Shown here one piece after another: positions 34,029 through 43,777 of a stretch of 64,000 bases of DNA. Position numbers and translations under genes: made by a program. The notes below the pieces were generated by a model. The model was not told the DNA's origin and searched no databases. It worked only from the letters and a program-made list of their open reading frames with translations. The DNA lies in contig JAPEVC010000124.1 in NCBI GenBank assembly GCA_027946555.1, positions 1 to 64,000 on the forward strand, given 5' to 3'. How positions within the stretch are numbered: position 1 is the first letter of the stretch; each line of letters begins with the position of its first letter. This DNA is from Gnomoniopsis sp. IMI 355080 (Eukaryota; Ascomycota; Sordariomycetes; Diaporthales; Gnomoniaceae).

Positions 34029-34850
34029 ATGGCTACCCACTCACACGACGGCCTGACCAGCCACAGCCATGACAGCTCATCAACCTTCAACGCACAAGAA
34101 CACGGCCACTCGCACGAGATTTTGACCGGGCCGGGCTCTTACATCGGGCGCGAGATGCCCATTGTAGATGGCCGGCAATGGGCTGGGCGCGCCTTCACCA
34201 TCGGCATCGGTGGGCCCGTCGGGTCTGGCAAGACAGCCCTCATGCTGGCACTGTGCAACGCCCTGCGCGCAAAATACAACATCGCCGCCGTGACCAACGA
34301 CATTTTCACGCGCGAGGATGCCGAGTTCCTAACGCGGCACAAGGCCCTCCCCGCGGAGCGCATCCGTGCTATTGAGACGGGTGGGTGCCCGCACGCTGCG
34401 GTGCGCGAGGATATTAGCGCAAACTTGGCTGCCTTGGAGGACTTGCATGCCGAGTTTGGGACGGATTTGCTGTTGATTGAGAGTGGTGGTGACAATCTGG
34501 CAGCGAACTATAGCAGGGAGCTGGCGGACTTCATTATCTACGTGATTGACGTCAGCGGTGGGGACAAGATCCCGAGGAAAGGAGGGCCAGGCATCACGCA
34601 GAGTGATTTACTGGTGGTAAACAAGACGGATTTGGCTGAGATTGTGGGCGCGGATTTGGGAGTGATGGAGAGGGATGCAAGAAAGATGCGTGAGGGAGGA
34701 CCGACGGTGTTCGCACAGGTGAAGAAGGATGTGGGCGTTGACCATATCGTCAATCTCATCCTGAGTGCATGGAGGGCGAGTGGTGCGGAGGATGTGCAAA
34801 AGTCCAAAGGAGGTCCGACACCTACACCTGGACTTGACGCTTTGAACTGA
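34029..34850 (+). CDS. ureG: Urease accessory GTPase UreG
   Basis: Intronless, 273 aa. The N-terminus is His-rich (seven His within residues 4-29), a feature of plant and fungal UreG thought to bind nickel. The P-loop GPVGSGKT is at 62-69. The conserved metal-site motif CPH is at 120-122 in GGCPHAAVREDIS. ESGGDN (151-156) and the guanine-specificity motif NKTD (198-201) complete the SIMIBI GTPase signature. UreG uses GTP to deliver nickel to apo-urease together with UreD and UreF, so it is needed for cytosolic urea breakdown. No other urease gene is nearby. The length fits fungal orthologues. Upstream GATA sites suggest nitrogen control. Confidence 0.96.
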   Translation: MATHSHDGLTSHSHDSSSTFNAQEHGHSHEILTGPGSYIGREMPIVDGRQWAGRAFTIGIGGPVGSGKTALMLALCNALRAKYNIAAVTNDIFTREDAEFLTRHKALPAERIRAIETGGCPHAAVREDISANLAALEDLHAEFGTDLLLIESGGDNLAANYSRELADFIIYVIDVSGGDKIPRKGGPGITQSDLLVVNKTDLAEIVGADLGVMERDARKMREGGPTVFAQVKKDVGVDHIVNLILSAWRASGAEDVQKSKGGPTPTPGLDALN

Positions 34851-35003
34851 TCACGGGGCTCTGGCGGCGTAAAGACTACTACAAAAGAAATACGATCCAG
34901 GAAGACACTGGACTTTGGTCTCCATTGTAAATAAAATCTAACAATGTGTAATGTATATTCCCAGCCAACGCCAGTTCATGATCTCATGTGATTTCTACGA
35001 TCC

Positions 35004-37623
35004 TCAGTTGTCCTCGACCATTGCCTCATCCTGCTCGACCGACACCTCCGAGGGATCCAAAAGAAGGCCCTTGAGCGGTGTCGCGTTGCGAGGCCACACT
35101 CTCTTGTAGAGACTGACGCCAATACTGTCCTGCGGGTTGATCCGCCCATCAAAGGTCGCCTTGAAGTACCCATGAGTACCTAGGGGCTCCTTGACATAAC
35201 CGCTGCGTCCCCTCCTGGTCCACAGTGGCAGAGCTTTGAACCATTCCACATCCTCTCTGTTGAAGAACATGTACCGAATGGTAACAATCTTCTTGTTGAT
35301 GTGGTAAGGGTGACCGGTCAGGATTACCCGCTTCGCAATGACGCGTGAAGTAGACGGAGGCAATGCAGTGCCTGTGCCCACCAATGTCAAAGGCAGGTCT
35401 GAATCGTCCTCGCCTTTCTCCTCGCCAGGAACAGACCGCTTGAAGAAGAGAGCCGGCACAGCACCCCAAGCCACCGGGCCCATGAAAGTCGCCACAGCAG
35501 ATTGGCCTGGATGTAAGAATCGGCAGAACTTGTGAACGTCGTTGGGCGTGTTGTTACCCAGCGAGAATTGAGGGTTGATGACGAATCTTCGAGGACCATA
35601 CTGAATGATCAACTCCTCCTTAGACTTGATAGCCTTGGAGTAATCTGAGCTTAGATTGAAGAGGAAGTTGACAGCCGTCCGCTTGTTCTCGTGCCTCAAC
35701 AGGGAGCACAGAGTGAGGGGTCTTGCTTGGTCGAAGGTAGCCTTGATGTCAGATGGCACTCCTTTAATGTAGACATGGACGCGAGTGCCAGCTGGTATGC
35801 CACCGACAAGAGCCTCACGAATGGAGCGTACGCGAGACGCTTGGTAGTCTTGGACTTGCAACAGCCGCCTCCACTCCTCGGGCTCGAATGCCTTGTCCTC
35901 ATCTTGCTCCCATGGACTGGTTTGCAAGCTCTTGAGTCCTCGGTATCTTGCCAGTCTCTCACGCGCCAACATGTTGGGGAGAAGCTCAATCTCATCAGGG
36001 AACTCCAAATCCTCCTGTGCCTCATCTTTCTTCTTTGTTCGGTATTGAGACAATTGTGCAGCGTCTTCATCCTCGTCAAGCTCCATGAAGGGTGCTTCTG
36101 AACGAGGATACTCTGATGGGCCAGCCTCTGTGTGTGCGTCACCCGCGAGTCCCTCTAGGCCGTCCTCGGGTCGCGCTTCATCCTCTGACTCTTCATTATC
36201 CCTCATGTCGATGTCTGTCATATCGGACCCAGATTCCGAGACATCGTCGTCAAGGTACCAAGCTGCTTGATATTTTGATGTACCTTTGGGTACCCGCTTT
36301 GTATATGGCACATGTTCGTCCTCGTCTGAGAAGTAGTGATGTTCGTCCAGCAGAACGCCCTTTTTGGTGGATGGCGCTACTGATGTGGCGTCGTCCAATT
36401 CGATATCACCATCTGCATCGTTCATCGATACCTCCTCTGGTGCCAAGTCGGCAATGTCGTCTTGATCCTCGGTTGGCAGCGCAAGCGTAAATTCAGCCTC
36501 CTCGTCCACATTCATTCCCTCATCCGACTTCTTGCCCCGCTGTGACAGGGTTGCGTCCGTGATCTTTTCGATCTTGAATGTACCCCAGTCACCAACTTGA
36601 ACTAACCGGTCGGCCTTGAGACCCTTGCCCCTTATCACTCCGGTGAGTACGGTTGCTGCCTCATCTGAACCCCCAAATCGGACGTCCTCGACCAGCATCC
36701 AGCTTCGGTCGTCCCTCCACTTGATGCCCTTGGGGGTTGTGCTGCAGAGGGACCTCATCAAATTGAGACACTCCTGCCTGTTTCCGAGGTTGTAGATTTT
36801 GTGCTGGTCTGGGTGAAAATGTGTGATGTAAGATCGCAGAGAATCGAGCACCGAATTCCTTTGCTTCGCAGGTTCGATCTTGTCCAGGCCTTGGACGACA
36901 GTGAATAGAGTTGTAAGACCTTGGCTCTCGACACTCCTGAGAATGAGCTCGCCAAGGTCATCCACCTCTACATCCGCTGAAATGACCAATACCACAAAGT
37001 CTGCTACCCGGGCAGCGTCTAGACAAGCGGTAAGATCCCGGGGCAGCGCCACGTACTGGAGCTTCTGCTTGAAGCGGTCGACAGGTACACGATTGTTTCC
37101 TAGGGCAATATCTTGTTCGAGGTCTATGCTCGCATTGAGGCTGCGAACTGCGTCGGCGGCATCCGCATCGGCGCACAGAGGGACGACAGCGACATTTCGA
37201 GGAGCGCCATCACGGCCGGCGAACACAGAGTTCTCCTTCTGGCGTTCGTGAAACTTGGCTTGCTGTCGCTGCTTGTTTTGGTTTCGTCGATCGAGTTTGC
37301 TCATGACTTGCTGCTGGGGAGTCTTGCGCCGTTCATTAGGAACCTTGCCTGAGCAAAAAGTGGTTAGCGGAGGGGGGTCTATATCAGAAGCACACTATCC
37401 TATTGACCCCTATGCCAACCGAGTGGGCAATCTTCAGCTTACCTTTGGCCTGGTCTCGCAAAGATCCCTTCGTCGCTTTCTTCGACTTGAACGCCTTATT
37501 GTTGGCTTTGGTGGTCGCCTATCCTCGGAATCAGTGTGCTTCCTAGCGGGATGTGAGGAAGTCTGGCGGATCCAGTAGGATGATACTCACGCGGTGCGAG
37601 TGGCCCGCTACGGCGGACGGCAT
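35004..37623 (-). CDS. TSR1: Ribosome biogenesis protein TSR1
   Basis: Three exons: 37623-37591, 37518-37443 and 37348-35004, giving 817 aa. The two short 5' exons encode MPSAVAGHSHR and a Lys-rich segment, so the long frame starting at MSKLDRR is not the true start. The N-terminal part is a degenerate GTPase-like domain without a functional P-loop, as in all Tsr1. An AARP2CN segment and a long acidic insertion (about residues 300-460) follow. The C-terminal Bms1/Tsr1 domain has GFP-type blocks such as RYRGLKSLQTSPW and NFLFNLSSDYSKAIKSKEEL. Tsr1 binds late cytoplasmic pre-40S particles and blocks premature subunit joining. It is convergent with ureG (153 bp between stops) and divergent from UTP7, another 40S factor. 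Confidence 0.95.
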
Positions 37624-37942
37624 TTTCGGAGTGCCGCCTGCCTTAAACCGGAATGGAAGAGACGATGTAGTCGCCAGTTTGGCGATTGCAATATGTACGT
37701 ACGTTGTCCTTTTCTCTCTCGAAGGATTATGCGCAGTGTGTAAAATGCCCAAGTCTTCTGCCTTCATTTCTTAATTTTTTACTTGCCAATAGTGGGGGAT
37801 CCCCCGCTGCATTTGTTATCGATAAAGAGTTGACAAGGGGCCCCCTGTGAGAATGATCCAAAATTTAGAAGGCAAGATAATCTACCACATCCCGTAGACT
37901 TTTCCCAGACAATACAACTTTTGCCCAAACAAGCCTCCAACA
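37624..37942. promoter_or_regulatory. Shared divergent promoter of TSR1 and UTP7
   Basis: Only 319 bp separate the two start codons. The spacer has AAAATTT at 37860-37866 (similar to the RRPE core) and an AT-rich tract near 37768-37782. It also holds a perfect 12-base palindrome, GGGGGATCCCCC, at 37794-37805 and a second imperfect one, ACAAGGGGCCCCCTGT, at 37833-37848. The palindromes could be zinc-cluster factor sites. Shared control of two small-subunit processing factors is likely from the layout; element function is inferred. Confidence 0.5.
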
Positions 37943-39716
37943 ATGGAGAACGAGACATCCAGAGCCAGCAAGGCACAGTCAAATGGTGCTCTCACAGTGC
38001 GTGATGCCCGCACTTCCCTCTACTCAAAACAAGAGCAACAACAACGAAAGCGTCAGAAACTCGCCAACCGCGACTATGGCCGGGGCAAGGCTGTCGATGT
38101 GCGCAACGTGCGCGACAAGAAGCTGCGTACCAACATGAAGAAACTCGAGTCCAAATACCAGGCGGCGATCAACCAGGCCAAGGATGCGGAGATTCTTTTA
38201 GAGAACACAGCCGGTTTCCTTGAGGCCGAGACGGATCTCGAGCGGACGTACCGTGTGCGCCAGGACGAGATTACAGCCGAGGCAACGGTAGAGGCAGCAC
38301 AGAAGCGATTCGATCTCAAGTTGGATGAGCTGGGCCCATACCAGTGCGAGTTTACGAGGAACGGACGGGAGCTGTTGCTCGCTGGCAGGAAGGGCCATGT
38401 TGCGACGATGGATTTTCGAGAGGGCAAGCTGGGATGCGAACTGCAGTTGGGCGAGACAATCAGAGGTACGATTTCCAAGTTCTGGCATCAATTTATTTTG
38501 GTAAATTTTCTGACAATTCTGGGTGCAGATATTCGGTGGCTTCACAACAATCAGTATTTCGCAGTTGCGCAAAAGAAATACGTCTATATATACGATCGGA
38601 ACGGTGTCGAGCTTCATTGTTTGAAGAAGCATGTCGAAGTTTCGCATATGGAGTTCTTACCATACCACTTCCTCCTCGCGACCCTAGGCATATCGAGCAA
38701 CTTGAAATACCAGGATGTCGCCACTGGACAGATGGTTTCCGAGATACACACCAAAGGCGGAGCCCCGTGCTCCATGACACAAAACCCGTGGAACGCCATA
38801 TGCCATATCGGCCACCAGAATGGAACGGTCTCGTTATGGTCGCCCAACTCTTCAGATCCGCTTGTTAAATTGTTGGCGCACAAAGGCCCTGTACGGTCTT
38901 TAGCAGTGGACAGAGAGGGCCGATATATGGTGTCAGCAGGTCAAGACATGAAGATGGCGGTGTGGGACATCCGTATGTTCAAGGAGGTGAACAGCTACTT
39001 TACGAGGACACCAGCAAAATCCGTGGCAATATCGGATACGGGCCTGACTGCGGTTGTGAGTTATACCTTCTTCCTTCCATGTAGCAAAGCGATGCTAACA
39101 ATGCAATCAGGGCTGGGGCACAAGCGCAACGATATGGAAAGGTCTCTTTTCAAAACATGCAGCTGTCCAGGAGAAAGTGCAAAGCCCATACTTGACATGG
39201 GGAAAAGAAGGCAAGCAAGTCGAGAGGGTGTCTTGGTGTCCCTTTGAGGATGTGCTTGGCATTGGTCACGATCAAGGTTTCTCTTCGATTCTAGTGCCGG
39301 GTGCCGGAGAGGCCAACTTCGACGCATTGGAGGTCAACCCGTACGAGACAGCCAAGCAGCGACAAGAGGCCGAGGTGAAGGGCCTGCTCAACAAGCTCTC
39401 GCCAGATATGATTGCGCTAGACCCGAACTTTGTTGGAATACTCGATCTGAAGTCAGAACAGGAGCGCCAGGCCGAGAAGGACCTGGATGCGGCCCCCGAG
39501 AATATCGAAGAGGAAATCCGGAACAAGGCACGTGGAAGAAATGGCGCACTGAAGAAATACCTGAGGAAGCAGAAGAAGCGGAACATAATCGACGAGAAGA
39601 GGCTGCGCGTGGACGAAATCTGGAACGAGCTGCAGAACAAGAACAAGAAGGCGCAGGAGGAACAGCAGGAGGAGCTGGGTCCGGCGCTGGCACGGTTCGC
39701 CAAGAAGGAGAGATGA
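37943..39716 (+). CDS. UTP7: U3 snoRNP / SSU-processome protein UTP7 (WDR46)
   Basis: Three exons: 37943-38465, 38529-39055 and 39111-39716, giving 551 aa. A basic helical N-terminal region (residues about 20-130) leads into a seven-blade WD40 propeller. Conserved UTP7 blocks include GPYQCEFTRNGRELLLAGRKGH, DIRWLHNNQYFAVAQKKYVYIY, SHMEFLPYHFLLAT and MAVWDIRMFKEV. The C-terminal BING4 region (VSWCPFEDVLGIGHDQGFSS) and a basic tail follow. The first intron interrupts the codon giving DIRW, and the second keeps phase 0 before GWGTSATIW. Utp7 works in the nucleolar SSU processome for 18S rRNA maturation. Its stop is 286 bp from the convergent PTH2 stop. Confidence 0.95.
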
Positions 39717-40002
39717 GCTTAAGCTCGAGGATACCCAAGATTTCACAGCGAACTTATCTCAATGGTATGCTGTGGCATAATATCGTCTATGACTTGACCT
39801 TTCGTGCAATGTCCTGGTCTCTTAGTCTTTTCGGTACCCTAACGCCGTCCGCAATGCATCATTGACATGAAAAAAACATGGGCGCCGTGCTCAGATCACA
39901 CGGCCTCTACCGTATTTCACATGACTTTCTTCGCGGTGGTCTTTGCTTCAACTTCGCGCATCTCGACTCCTCGTCCGTCGCAGCCAACGCTCGCCGTATG
40001 CT

Positions 40003-40806
40003 TCACAGCAGCTTCAAGTCTCCCGTCACTTGGTTGACCGCGCTCTTCGGCGCCGGACCTACGCCCAACACTGTTAGACTCCCAGGGTCGATTTGCGTCC
40101 TCCCGGCGTCTTGAATCACCTCGGCCGTGATGCCCAGGCTCTGTGCTTTGCCCATCAACTCCTCCAGCTCGGCCAGGGATTTGACTTGGACCGCAACCTT
40201 GGCTTGGCCAAAACGCTCCCAGCGCGACAAAATTCTGGCTGCAGAGCTGGCGGGGCCTGCCTTACGGGCCTGACGCGAAAGGGTTTTGTAACAGGCCAAC
40301 GTTGCGTGAGAGCATTGTGCTGCGATTTTGCCTGTAATTATGCGTTAATACCATAATAATCAGGTCCCGTAGGAGAGAGACAAAGAGAGTAGGTAGCGAG
40401 GCGGTGTCGCGTGCTCACCCTTTGTCATGCCCAGATCTGTCCTCACGACCAAGACCAGCTTGCATTCCTCGCCAGTGTCCTCGACGCTGGGTCCGGTAGG
40501 CGTCTCATCACCACCTGCAAGTTTCTTGGTCTTAGATTTCTTGTCACCTCCAGCACCTTTTCTCATCCGCAGCCCCTGCTTCCGATCCGCCTCCTCGCCG
40601 TTGGCCCAGTTAGGCGCGTGGTCCAGCACCGTCGCTTCCTCGTCGATGTCGGTCTCGTCACTGTCGACGGGGTCCTCGTAGTTGGCACGGGCCTCCTTGG
40701 AAAACTCCGGCGATATCAGGTAGCCTTTGATGCTGTACACGCCGAGCAGGAAGCCGGATATGAGCGCGACGATGGAGGTGGTCATTACCACCAGAGTCGA
40801 CGCCAT
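40003..40806 (-). CDS. PTH2: Peptidyl-tRNA hydrolase 2 (PTH2/Bit1)
   Basis: Two exons: 40806-40419 and 40331-40003, giving 238 aa. Residues about 6-25 (VVMTTSIVALISGFLLGVYS) are a membrane anchor, as in eukaryotic Bit1, which resides at mitochondria or the ER. An acidic then basic linker of about 85 residues follows. The Pth2 domain covers about 115-238. It contains KLVLVVRTDLGMTKGKIAAQ, then CSHAT with the active-site His, and ends in TVLGVGPAP and the closing strand. The enzyme frees tRNA from prematurely released peptidyl-tRNA. The intron (87 nt) splits MTKG from KIAAQ, in phase. Start and stop are clear. Confidence 0.95.
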
Positions 40807-41246
40807 TTTGGGTTATGGACCGCGTTAGCGCTTAGGGCTGAATTGGCGTGTTTTGCTGGTGTCTTTTTGCAGTCTTGGTTTCTGAGTTTGTAGGCGCCAA
40901 TTGAGAGTCGCCTTGGTCGTCGCGTGGTGTCGTGCCGTGTCGTATAGTTTCGAGGTCAGGAAATCATGAAGAGACTCGTCGCGTCCAGCTTGATTTTTAG
41001 CCAGACCACCTTGCGTCACTGCAGGCTTGACAGGGGCCCCTGAGCAAAGATGCGTGCCTCCAGGCCCCTGCCAGGCATCCCGGCCGAAGATCAGCCCCGT
41101 TACCGACTTCATGTGCACATGGGGCACGTGCTTACCTTTCTCGTCGTGAACATACATGCCTTTTTGGGACCAAAGCCATCATATCTTTATACGTCCCATT
41201 CTCCCCGGGGACGTAGGTGGCACTCTCATCGTATCTATCTTTTAAT
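40807..41246. other. Divergent promoter region, PTH2 / NRK1
   Basis: 440 bp between two start codons on opposite strands; it must hold both promoters. No clear TATA box, known factor site or extra gene is visible. Confidence 0.5.
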
Positions 41247-42241
41247 ATGGGTGACCCAAAAGCAGTAATTGTGGGCCTATCCGGCTGCTCATCGAGCGGG
41301 AAGACAACGCTCGCAAGATTACTGAGGGACATATTCCCCAATACCTTCATTCTTCACGAAGATGACTTCTATCGGCCGGAGGAAGAGTTCGTATGTCCAT
41401 GGTTGTGCGAATAGCAGTGTGGCTGATTTCATATAGACTCCCAAGCAAGGATGGCCTACTAGATTGGGACTGCGCGGAGTCCCTCAACATCCCCGATATG
41501 GAGAAGGCACTCTCACACATTCGCACTCAAGGCACATTTCCGGTAAGCAATCAGGACAGCGCAACATCTACCCATCGCAGCAGCCACGGCATAGCGACGG
41601 CCTCTTCCCCTTCAGACTTGGTAGAGAAACAGAGTGCCTCTTGCTTACCAGAGACCTCCTCTTCTTTCCCTGCACAGCCCTTTGTGGATTCAAAAGAAGA
41701 CCAAAACTCCGTAGGCCCATGCCCGGCTTCCGAAGAAAAGATTGCAGCGATGAAGGCCAAGGTACAAGCCTGGCTCCAGCCCGGTCAACCAGGCCACGAC
41801 ATATTCAACAGCGAACCCTCACCGAGAATATGTGTTCTGGACGGCTTTCTACTCTACTCGCCGCCGAAATTCAACCAGGTCATGTCTCTTATCGACCTCA
41901 AGTTCTTCTTACAAGTTAGCCGAGCAAAGGCAACGCACCGCCGCGAGGCGAGAGACGGCTACGTAACACTGGAAGGTTTCTGGAAAGACCCGCCCGGGTA
42001 TGTAGACAAGATTGTGTGGCCGAACTATGTAGAGGCGCACAAGTGGATGTTTGCGGACGGGGATGTCGAGAGTGGCGACTTGAATTGGAATGTGCTGCAG
42101 GAGAAGGGCATACTGGCTCAACAGTCGACTGAAGGGAAAGCAGGAACTGACTTTGACTTTGAGGAGACGTTGGTGTGGGTAGTCGAGGAGGCCATGAAGG
42201 CTCTGGAAGAGTGGGCTGCTCGGAGAAAGGAACAGAAGTAA
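41247..42241 (+). CDS. NRK1: Nicotinamide riboside kinase (Nrk1 family)
   Basis: Best model: exons 41247-41386, 41437-41542 and 41678-42241, giving 269 aa. The P-loop GLSGCSSSGKT is at residues 10-20 and the substrate-site segment is HEDDFYRPEEELPSKDGLLDWD. The first donor is GTTCGT, chosen because the stronger GTATGT four bases later cannot join in frame without deleting the conserved PSKDG block. The second intron (135 nt, GTAAGC to TGCACAG) has no stop and is a multiple of three. Splicing joins GTFP to PFVDSKEDQNSVGPCP, which fits the family; retention would insert 45 Ser-rich residues. Later blocks are ICVLDGFLLY and GYVDKIVWPNYVEAH. The enzyme phosphorylates nicotinamide riboside to NMN in NAD salvage. 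Confidence 0.85.
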
Positions 42242-43245
42242 TAGCTGTTATCTTTGTATGTCGACACTAGAGGGCTTGGACTTGTGTGAGGCGACCATAC
42301 GGCTCTGAAATGATTGCCTATCTACAGTGGCGTGCTTAGTTAGTCCTTGCACCCAGCGAGAGGGTTCGAACGCCTAGAGTCACCACGTCCCTGCTCTCCA
42401 TGACCGTCTTCCACATCGACAAGCCTATTTATAGGACTTCCTTGTAGCAAAGGCGCTCTCTTGTGTGCTGGATAGTACAGTCTACCAAGAATGTGCATCT
42501 GAAAATTGCATAAGCACATAGACTCTATATATGTGACTGCAAACGGGTTGAGTTCTGTAATACATATTCTCTTCATGTGCCCGCCTTCGGTGGAAGTTAG
42601 GATATGCCCGGCAATGCTGCAGAACACAAACGAACTACCAAGGTAAGGTGAAGAACGAGACTAGTGACTGACTGACTCTGTCGAGGACCATTTCTCAATA
42701 CAGATCATTTACATAGTACAGTACTGCATAGTATTCTGTTACACAATTGTGATTGACTAGGTATGCATGACGATCGAGGTGCACTTCAGCAGAAGGGTGC
42801 TTGGACTACTCTACCAGCCTACTTTACCTATATTGGTGTGGAGTCTGTGGCCTTGGTGGCCCCTGCAATTAGACGGTCCAGTCACCGTCGATGCCAAGGC
42901 TGACCGATCGTAAAAGGGGCAGCGAATTTGGCATCTGACAAGCACGGGCCTGATGTGTGTGACTAAGGCTTGTCTTGCCTGAGGCCGGGCCGTTGATCCC
43001 GACGTCAGCAAGTCATTCAAACCTACCTAACCCGCTCCCTTTGGACGAACCTTATCCACAGACCGCCATCTTCATCAGCCAAGCCAGCGTTTATCGACCC
43101 GACATCCATTCGACCGTCAAAGCAACATAGTGCCTCGAATCGCTTTACACAAATCCTGCCCGAATTCTCACCGATCCTACATCCGTCCGCGACGTCACTC
43201 CACGAAACCGCCGCTACTTCCCAACCCATTTCCAACGCCGCAACC
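42242..43245. other. Intergenic region, NRK1 / I9 inhibitor
   Basis: About 1 kb between two genes in the same direction. The final 200 bp form a C-rich leader to the inhibitor gene, preceded by CCTACCTAA. No gene or RNA is recognisable. Confidence 0.55.
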
Positions 43246-43777
43246 ATGAAGTTGATCGCCTACCTGCTCCTCCTCCTCTCTGCCGTCATGGGCATCGCAG
43301 CCGTTGATGTGCAGAAGAGTTTCCTAGTCTACTTCAACGATGATGCGCCGGAAAGTGCGATGAGCCAGGCCAGTACGTCGCCCCCCTAAATGACCATCAT
43401 CTCGCTTGCCGTGCCTCCTGAAGGGATGGAAGAAGTCTGGGGTCATATGCATCCACTCGCGCGGGATGTTGAGACAAACCCCGGATATGAAATGTTGTAG
43501 ACACGTTGCTGACGATCGACAACAGAGCAAAAGATCCTGGATGCGAAGGGCAGCATCACGCACGAGTATAGGCTCCTGAAGTAAGACCACTACATGTTTC
43601 TCCCGGTCTGACTTCGTGGCTGCGGTATCTAGAAAACAGCACTGACTCTTCATTTCTCCCAGGGGTTTCGCCGCCACCGCCGGTGAGAAGATTTTCGAGA
43701 GCTTGCAGGTTACCGGCCAAAGCAATGGCTTCACTGTCGAGGAAGACCAGACATTCAAGATCAACTCAGGCTCCTAA
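43246..43777 (+). CDS. Small secreted peptidase-inhibitor I9-domain protein
   Basis: Three exons: 43246-43372, 43526-43580 and 43663-43777, giving 98 aa. The introns are 153 and 82 nt, GT-AG and in phase. Residues 1-19 (MKLIAYLLLLLSAVMGIAA) are a typical signal peptide. The remainder, KSFLVYFNDDAPESAMSQAK through EYRLLKGFAATA, is one inhibitor I9 domain, the fold of subtilisin propeptides and of yeast PBI2. No protease domain follows, so it is a free-standing inhibitor or chaperone-like propeptide. The signal peptide sends it to the secretory route, where its partner would be a vacuolar or extracellular subtilase. Gene finders often miss such short three-exon genes; the domain and phase agreement make this one convincing. 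Confidence 0.88.
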
